Source of the DNA: an uncultured Victivallales bacterium
GTDB taxonomy: Bacteria; Verrucomicrobiota; Lentisphaeria; Oligosphaerales; JAFGRS01
Length of the DNA: 64,000 bases
Reading direction: 5' to 3'
Assembly: GCA_903837355.1 (NCBI GenBank)
Contig: CAILUI010000342.1
Location: 1-64,000, forward strand
This document shows positions 59,846 to 64,000 of the stretch, one piece after another. Under the pieces are notes generated by a model. It was not told the DNA's origin, made no database searches, and worked only from the letters and a program-made list of their open reading frames with translations. A program made the translations under genes and the position numbers. Within the stretch, counting starts at the first letter, position 1. The number at the start of each line of letters is the position of its first letter.

Positions 59846-62086
59846 TCACTTTGTATAGAACGGCAAGATCACCGGCGCCTGGCCGCCGAGGGTCGCTTCG
59901 AGCTGTTTCCCCCAGGCGATGCGGAATGCATCACTGTCGTTGCCAGCGCTCAGGCTGACTGCCATGGCGCCGTCGTCTTCGCGGACGCTGAGGTCACGGG
60001 TCTGCGCCGGCTGGCCGGCAGTGACCGGTTCGATCAGGGCGACGAAGTGTGTGCGGTTGCCCGCCCGCGTCACCAGCGCCAGCGGTACGCGTTCGGTGAC
60101 GCTGGCGCCGACGCCGGTACCGGTGGTGACCGTCGTCGCCGGTGCGCCGGCCATGGTCAGGTGGACGGTGATGGGCGCCGCGGTGAAGGCCAGGCGTACC
60201 GGGTCGGCGGTGCGGCCCTCCCTGGCGTCCTGGATGAACTCACTGCCGGCGAAGCGTCCCTTGAGGTCGGTCCCCGTTGTCGCGACGGAGTCGTCGATCT
60301 GCTCGCCGCGGTTGTGGTAGAGCCAGTCGAAGCGGCGGCTGGTGTCGGCGGTCAGTTCATCGACGATCAGCAGGTAACGCTCGGTCTGCAGCAGCACGCG
60401 GCGGTGGAGGACTCCGGGGTAGGCCTGGTCACACTCGGCGGCGGCGACCGCCAGGACGGGGGTCGCCGAGAACAGGGTCAGGCGGGCGGCGACACCTTGC
60501 TGGGACTGGCCATCGACGAGCACGGTGTTGTGGGCCAGCGTGGCTTTGTACCACAGCGCGTGGATCGGCAGCCGGTAGGCCTGGCTTCGTGCCCGGCCGG
60601 GGTCGACACCGAGTTCCTGGCCGTAGCCGAAAAGGACGAAGGACAGCTTGTCGAGGTGGCCGTGGTAGCCCCCATACTCCCCAAAGGCGAAGGCGCTGGT
60701 CAAGGCTGCCGGCCCGGAGGTACGCAGGATGGCGTGGCCGGCGCCCGTGAAGACCTCGCTGTTGAGGGTTGGCGTTGCCGCGCCCGCTGCCGCGTTGCGG
60801 CCGTAGAGCACGCTCTCCCAGGTGGGTGTGGCGGCTAGCAGCGGCAGCAGGGCCGGGTCGGCGCTGGCCGCGTAGGCGGGCTCGAACAGGTCGGCATGGC
60901 CCCTGGCTGAACTGCTGACGTCGTCGCCGAAGCGTGGCAGGGTGCCATCGGGCAGGGCGTAGCGCGCTGGCAGGGTGAACAGGCTCTGGAAGCGCGGCGT
61001 CGGCCAGAGGTCGATATCGAGCCGGCGGGCCGCCTCAACCAGGTTAGCCAGCGCTTGCAGGGCGTAGAAGTGGTACCCCCAGCTATTCTCGTACCACATG
61101 CCGTCGGGGGTTACCGAATGCTGCATCTGGAAGAGGAAGCCATTGCCCGCTTGGTGCAGTCCCTTGGCCTCGACATTGGCGGCTTGGCCGATGAGTTGGT
61201 CCAGCGGCGAGTCTGGTCCGCCGAACACGGCTTTGCGCATCCAGGCCACCTCGCCGAGCACCGCGCCCGCACTGAACATGGCGGCATTGTGCCAGCTCTG
61301 CCAGTTGTTGACGCCGGCCTTGTACTTGTCGATGGTCTCGAGCATGGGTAGGAGGAGTCCCACGCGGAGGCGCTGGTGGTCATCCGGGGTGAGGAGCGCC
61401 TGTTCGTGGACGAGGTCATAGGCGGGGGCGATGTAGGTACAGAGGGCCCAGGCTTCGCCGAGCGTCTGCTCGAAGAGGTGTCCGCCCGAGATCCAGCGCC
61501 AGGCCAGGTTCCAGGTGGTGTTGGCGTGGTAGGGGTAGGCTTGGTAGCGCTCGGCGTAACCGAGCAGGATAGCCCTGGCGTGGGCTGCGTACTTGGGGTC
61601 GTCGGTGATGGCAGCGGCCCAGGCGGCATCGAGCAGCCCTTGGAGCAGGACCTGATGCCGGGCGGTGAAGAGGACATCGTCATAGGGCGGACCGGAGTAG
61701 ATCGTGTTGCAGAGCGGGCACTTGTGGTGCGTGGCGTCGACGGTCTGCAGGGCGACCTGGCAGCGTTCGCACTGGTACCACTGGTTGTGCTGCCCGCCCC
61801 GCGGCGGGAAGTCGGGTGGCTTGGCCAGCGCCGCGTCGGCGCGCTGGACCACGGCCGCGACCACGTCGTGGGTGGGTCCCGTCCCGGCCCAGGCGCTGCG
61901 CAGTCGGTCCCGTTCCGTCGCGGTGCAGGCGATGCGCGGATAGGGGCGGGTGGCCGCCAAGGTCACCGCGGGGGCTTTCCAGGTGGGCTCGGCGGCGCTG
62001 CCCAGGGTCAGGGCCAGCATCGCTGCGACCAGCCGCGTGGAGCGTCCTGCAGTCAGGCCAAGCAGTGTCATGGCGAACGGTCCCAT
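59846..62086 (-). CDS. Heparinase II/III-family polysaccharide lyase-like protein
   Basis: The 746-residue protein has a signal peptide (STRLVAAMLALTLGSAAEP), an alpha/alpha-toroid domain (about 40-400) and a C-terminal beta-sandwich domain typical of heparinase II/III and alginate-lyase-like lyases. A zinc-ribbon-like four-Cys motif lies in YQCERCQVAL...HKCPLCNTIYSG near residue 105-130. The second domain opens with GHAILRTSG and contains EYGGYHGHLDKLSFVLFGYG with the likely catalytic His/Tyr. The start at 62086 overlaps the stop of the methyltransferase gene (TGATG); ATG 62071 is the alternative. The lyase probably acts on an acidic polysaccharide. Confidence 0.82.
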   Translation of the reverse strand: MGPFAMTLLGLTAGRSTRLVAAMLALTLGSAAEPTWKAPAVTLAATRPYPRIACTATERDRLRSAWAGTGPTHDVVAAVVQRADAALAKPPDFPPRGGQHNQWYQCERCQVALQTVDATHHKCPLCNTIYSGPPYDDVLFTARHQVLLQGLLDAAWAAAITDDPKYAAHARAILLGYAERYQAYPYHANTTWNLAWRWISGGHLFEQTLGEAWALCTYIAPAYDLVHEQALLTPDDHQRLRVGLLLPMLETIDKYKAGVNNWQSWHNAAMFSAGAVLGEVAWMRKAVFGGPDSPLDQLIGQAANVEAKGLHQAGNGFLFQMQHSVTPDGMWYENSWGYHFYALQALANLVEAARRLDIDLWPTPRFQSLFTLPARYALPDGTLPRFGDDVSSSARGHADLFEPAYAASADPALLPLLAATPTWESVLYGRNAAAGAATPTLNSEVFTGAGHAILRTSGPAALTSAFAFGEYGGYHGHLDKLSFVLFGYGQELGVDPGRARSQAYRLPIHALWYKATLAHNTVLVDGQSQQGVAARLTLFSATPVLAVAAAECDQAYPGVLHRRVLLQTERYLLIVDELTADTSRRFDWLYHNRGEQIDDSVATTGTDLKGRFAGSEFIQDAREGRTADPVRLAFTAAPITVHLTMAGAPATTVTTGTGVGASVTERVPLALVTRAGNRTHFVALIEPVTAGQPAQTRDLSVREDDGAMAVSLSAGNDSDAFRIAWGKQLEATLGGQAPVILPFYTK

Positions 62087-62766
62087 CAATCCGGCAAGGC
62101 CGGTGCTTTTCGCAGGACCAGGCAGCACATGGCCCCCGTGAAGTGCGTCTGGCCGCTGCCGAAGCGTGTTTGTGGGGCGAGGTCCCGCATCTCTTCGGGG
62201 TTGAGGAAGGGCTCATCGAACGAATGCAGCCAGAGGAGGCCGAAGCGGAAGCCGCCGAACTGGCGTCGCACCTCGGTGCTGACGGCGGGCGGCAGGCGGC
62301 GTACCAGGTCGTAGATCAGCACGCACTGCCCGTCCTTCAGTACCCGCCAGATCTCGTTGAGACAGAGGGTCAGATCCTTCCAGTGGTGCATCGAGAGCGT
62401 GGACACGACGAGGTCGAAGGAGGCGTCGGGAAAAGGCAGGATGCCGGCCCCGGCAAGGTGCAGTTCCACGCCGGGGGTATCGGCGAGGTTGCGCGTGGCC
62501 GTGGCCACCATCGCCGGCGCGATGTCCATGCCGACGAGCGTGGCCGTGGGGAGTCTCTGGCGGAGTGCCGTGAGCAGCCATCCCGGACCGGTGCCGATGT
62601 CGAGGATGCGGCCGCCCTGCACCTGCGCGGCGACCTCGTCGGCCACCAGGTCATAGTGCCGCCGGAAAGCGCTGGTCTGACTGACGGAGTTATACCAGGC
62701 CGACAAGGGCCAGAAGATGCCTTGCGGGCGCAGGCGCCGGAGCCACTCCCTGGGGGTGTTTGCCAT
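62086..62766 (-). CDS. Class I SAM-dependent methyltransferase
   Basis: The 226-residue protein has motif I ILDIGTGPGWLLTAL, motif II region LVGMDIAPAM and PDASFDLVVSTLSMHHWKD, which is characteristic of the UbiE/Methyltransf_11 group. It sits 31 bases after the HzsA-related gene stop and overlaps the lyase gene by one base, so it is probably co-transcribed with both. The substrate is unknown, and a quinone or lipid substrate is only one possibility. Confidence 0.85.
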   Translation of the reverse strand: MANTPREWLRRLRPQGIFWPLSAWYNSVSQTSAFRRHYDLVADEVAAQVQGGRILDIGTGPGWLLTALRQRLPTATLVGMDIAPAMVATATRNLADTPGVELHLAGAGILPFPDASFDLVVSTLSMHHWKDLTLCLNEIWRVLKDGQCVLIYDLVRRLPPAVSTEVRRQFGGFRFGLLWLHSFDEPFLNPEEMRDLAPQTRFGSGQTHFTGAMCCLVLRKAPALPD

Positions 62767-62797
62767 CGCGCGCGGACCTCCGCCGTAGCCGGCGCGG

Positions 62798-64000
62798 TTA
62801 GGGCTCTTCCAGGGGGCCGGGACGCACGATCACCGGGGCCGTCTTGACCAGCGGCCGGATGGCCAGCCAGTCGACCCCCTGGAAGACCGGATCATCCTCG
62901 GCTCGGACCTCTTCGTCGCCCTGGTATGGGCACATCGCATCGACCCAGACGATGAGCCGCTGCAGGCTGATCGGGTCGACCTTGACATCGTGGTGTTTGC
63001 CGCTGGAGGCGCGTTCGATCAACCGGCTGCGGTAGGAGAGGCGGGTCAGCGGTTTCGGCGTCACATAGGCCGCCGGATCGAGGGTGCTGTAGGCCTCGAC
63101 CAGGATGGTATCGGCAAAGCCGAACCCTGGCGGCGGGTTCGCCGGGGCGTTGTAGGGCGCGCCCCAACTGGGCCGGCCGATCAGGGTTTGGTAGGGCTCG
63201 GGGAAGATCGGCTCGCTGGGCCGTAAGGTCATGTCGAACGTAGCCCGCGCCTTGCCTTCGCCCTGGTGGCACGTGCCGCAGTACTGATCCAGTACCGGCT
63301 GGACATAGCGCGGGTAGCTGACGGTGACATCCGGCCACGGCGGAGGCGTGATCGCCGGCGGCGCTGCCAGGGCGGCCTGCATCGGCGCGGGGTTCACCGG
63401 GGCGCGGCTATGACTCTCATGGCAGCCGGTGCAGCCCCGCCGTTCGCCTGGCATCAGGCCGACGAAGCTACGCATCGTCTGCAAGGCCAGGCCGCGCTCG
63501 TCAAGCAGTTGGAAGTGCAGTGCGGTGCCGGGCGGAGCCGTGAAGGCGAGCGAGCCGTCCGCCTCGATCGGCACCGTCCCCAGCAGGCGCTTGACGCCCT
63601 CGGACTGGACGGCGGAAACCACCGGTCCGGTGGACAGGTAGGGCCGCTTGTACCAGTAGGTGTAGGTCTTGGGATCGATGGCCAGCACGCGCAGGAAGCG
63701 GGCCTTGTCGCGCAGTTCCGGCGGTGCGCCCTGGTAGACATTGCCGCTGTAGAAGACGCCGGACTCCGGCTGCAGGCGGTCCTGGGGGCTGGGCCAGGTC
63801 ACGCGCTCGGCCAGGACCGGGGGCGTGGGCCGCGGTTTGAGCGGCATGGCGTGCAGGATGTTGTGCGTCCCCTCATAGATCAACTCGCGGTTGCCGTCAA
63901 CATCCATCAGGTAGAGCACGAACTTGCCGGCACGCTCGGCCGAAACCAGGAAGTCGGTCGCACTCAGAGGGTAAGGCGAGTAGTAGCCGGCATAGTCGCC
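62798..64000 (-). CDS. HzsA-related dihaem protein (3' part, continues past the right edge)
   Basis: The 400 residues seen belong to a family related to the alpha subunit of hydrazine synthase. They include two c-type haem motifs, CTGCH in GCTGCHESHSRAP and CGTCH in YCGTCHQGEG. LVSAERAGKFVLYLMDVDGN lies near the left of the protein part seen, and LIVWVDAMCPYQGDEEV is close to the C-terminus. The frame is open to the last base of the window, so the signal peptide and N-terminal propeller region lie outside. Members in PVC bacteria are periplasmic and mostly uncharacterised; hydrazine synthesis is not implied. Confidence 0.8.
   Translation of the reverse strand, partial: GDYAGYYSPYPLSATDFLVSAERAGKFVLYLMDVDGNRELIYEGTHNILHAMPLKPRPTPPVLAERVTWPSPQDRLQPESGVFYSGNVYQGAPPELRDKARFLRVLAIDPKTYTYWYKRPYLSTGPVVSAVQSEGVKRLLGTVPIEADGSLAFTAPPGTALHFQLLDERGLALQTMRSFVGLMPGERRGCTGCHESHSRAPVNPAPMQAALAAPPAITPPPWPDVTVSYPRYVQPVLDQYCGTCHQGEGKARATFDMTLRPSEPIFPEPYQTLIGRPSWGAPYNAPANPPPGFGFADTILVEAYSTLDPAAYVTPKPLTRLSYRSRLIERASSGKHHDVKVDPISLQRLIVWVDAMCPYQGDEEVRAEDDPVFQGVDWLAIRPLVKTAPVIVRPGPLEEP

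Noticed and set aside
62798-64000. True hydrazine synthase subunit (anammox)
   Set aside because: Only the family resemblance and two haem motifs are seen; no other anammox gene is present and the family is broad in PVC bacteria.

Overview
The window is GC-rich, tightly packed bacterial chromosome. A lipid A 4'-kinase (LpxK), a TolC-type fragment, LolD-like ATPases and many secreted proteins point to a diderm. The mix of an HzsA-related dihaem protein, a GH172 (DUF2961) enzyme, several large secreted glycoside hydrolases, a bacterial CODH/ACS operon and many short dispersed repeats suggests an anaerobe of the PVC/Lentisphaerota-Planctomycetota kind or a related candidate phylum. That placement is inference: the window has no rRNA or other phylogenetic marker.

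Layout. 1-6.2 kb: a 5'-truncated TolC-family gene, a SorE-like dehydrogenase, lpxK and an unknown membrane protein. 6.2-17.9 kb: a seven-gene minus-strand operon with overlapping or abutting genes. It encodes an unknown protein, a PqqD-like protein, an FtsX/MacB-type permease, a LolD-like ATPase, a 1,794-residue permease whose N-terminal domain looks like an M28 peptidase without its catalytic residues, an OPT-like polytopic transporter and a second LolD-like ATPase. This is the best candidate for an undescribed system. 18.1-22.9 kb: a frameshifted remnant with a lectin-like domain, then two divergent secreted glycoside hydrolases separated by REP-like palindromes.

23.0-36.3 kb: a minus-strand Wood-Ljungdahl operon. 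In transcription order it encodes a homocysteine S-methyltransferase-like protein, a core-MetE-like methyltransferase, two CooC-type Ni-insertion ATPases, CO dehydrogenase (AcsA), a fusion of acetyl-CoA synthase (AcsB) to the corrinoid iron-sulfur protein small subunit (AcsD), the large subunit AcsC, the corrinoid reactivase AcsV/RACo, and a DUF3786 protein. A PocR-AraC-type regulator is divergent from it at 36.7 kb. No acsE-type methyl-THF methyltransferase lies in the window, so methyl entry or exit through the two methyltransferases is an open question.

38.1-50.1 kb: a DUF2157/GDYXXLXY membrane pair, a PQQ-like beta-propeller, secreted glycosidases, a GH172 enzyme, a Phd-VapC toxin-antitoxin pair, and a small secreted protein. 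50.2-64 kb: a 1.27-kresidue repeat-rich surface fibre-like protein, a GH38 alpha-mannosidase-like enzyme, a CstA-type transporter, a heparinase II/III-like polysaccharide lyase, a methyltransferase, and the 3' part of an HzsA-related dihaem protein that runs off the right edge. Together these suggest a glycan-degrading anaerobe that also carries CODH/ACS chemistry.

Intergenic spaces hold several repeat families: hexanucleotide micro-repeats (also inside the AcsB-AcsD linker), a tandem TTTCGCGAAA array, REP-like palindromes, and an AACATCGAACACTGAAC inverted repeat. I saw no tRNA, rRNA, insertion sequence or CRISPR array.
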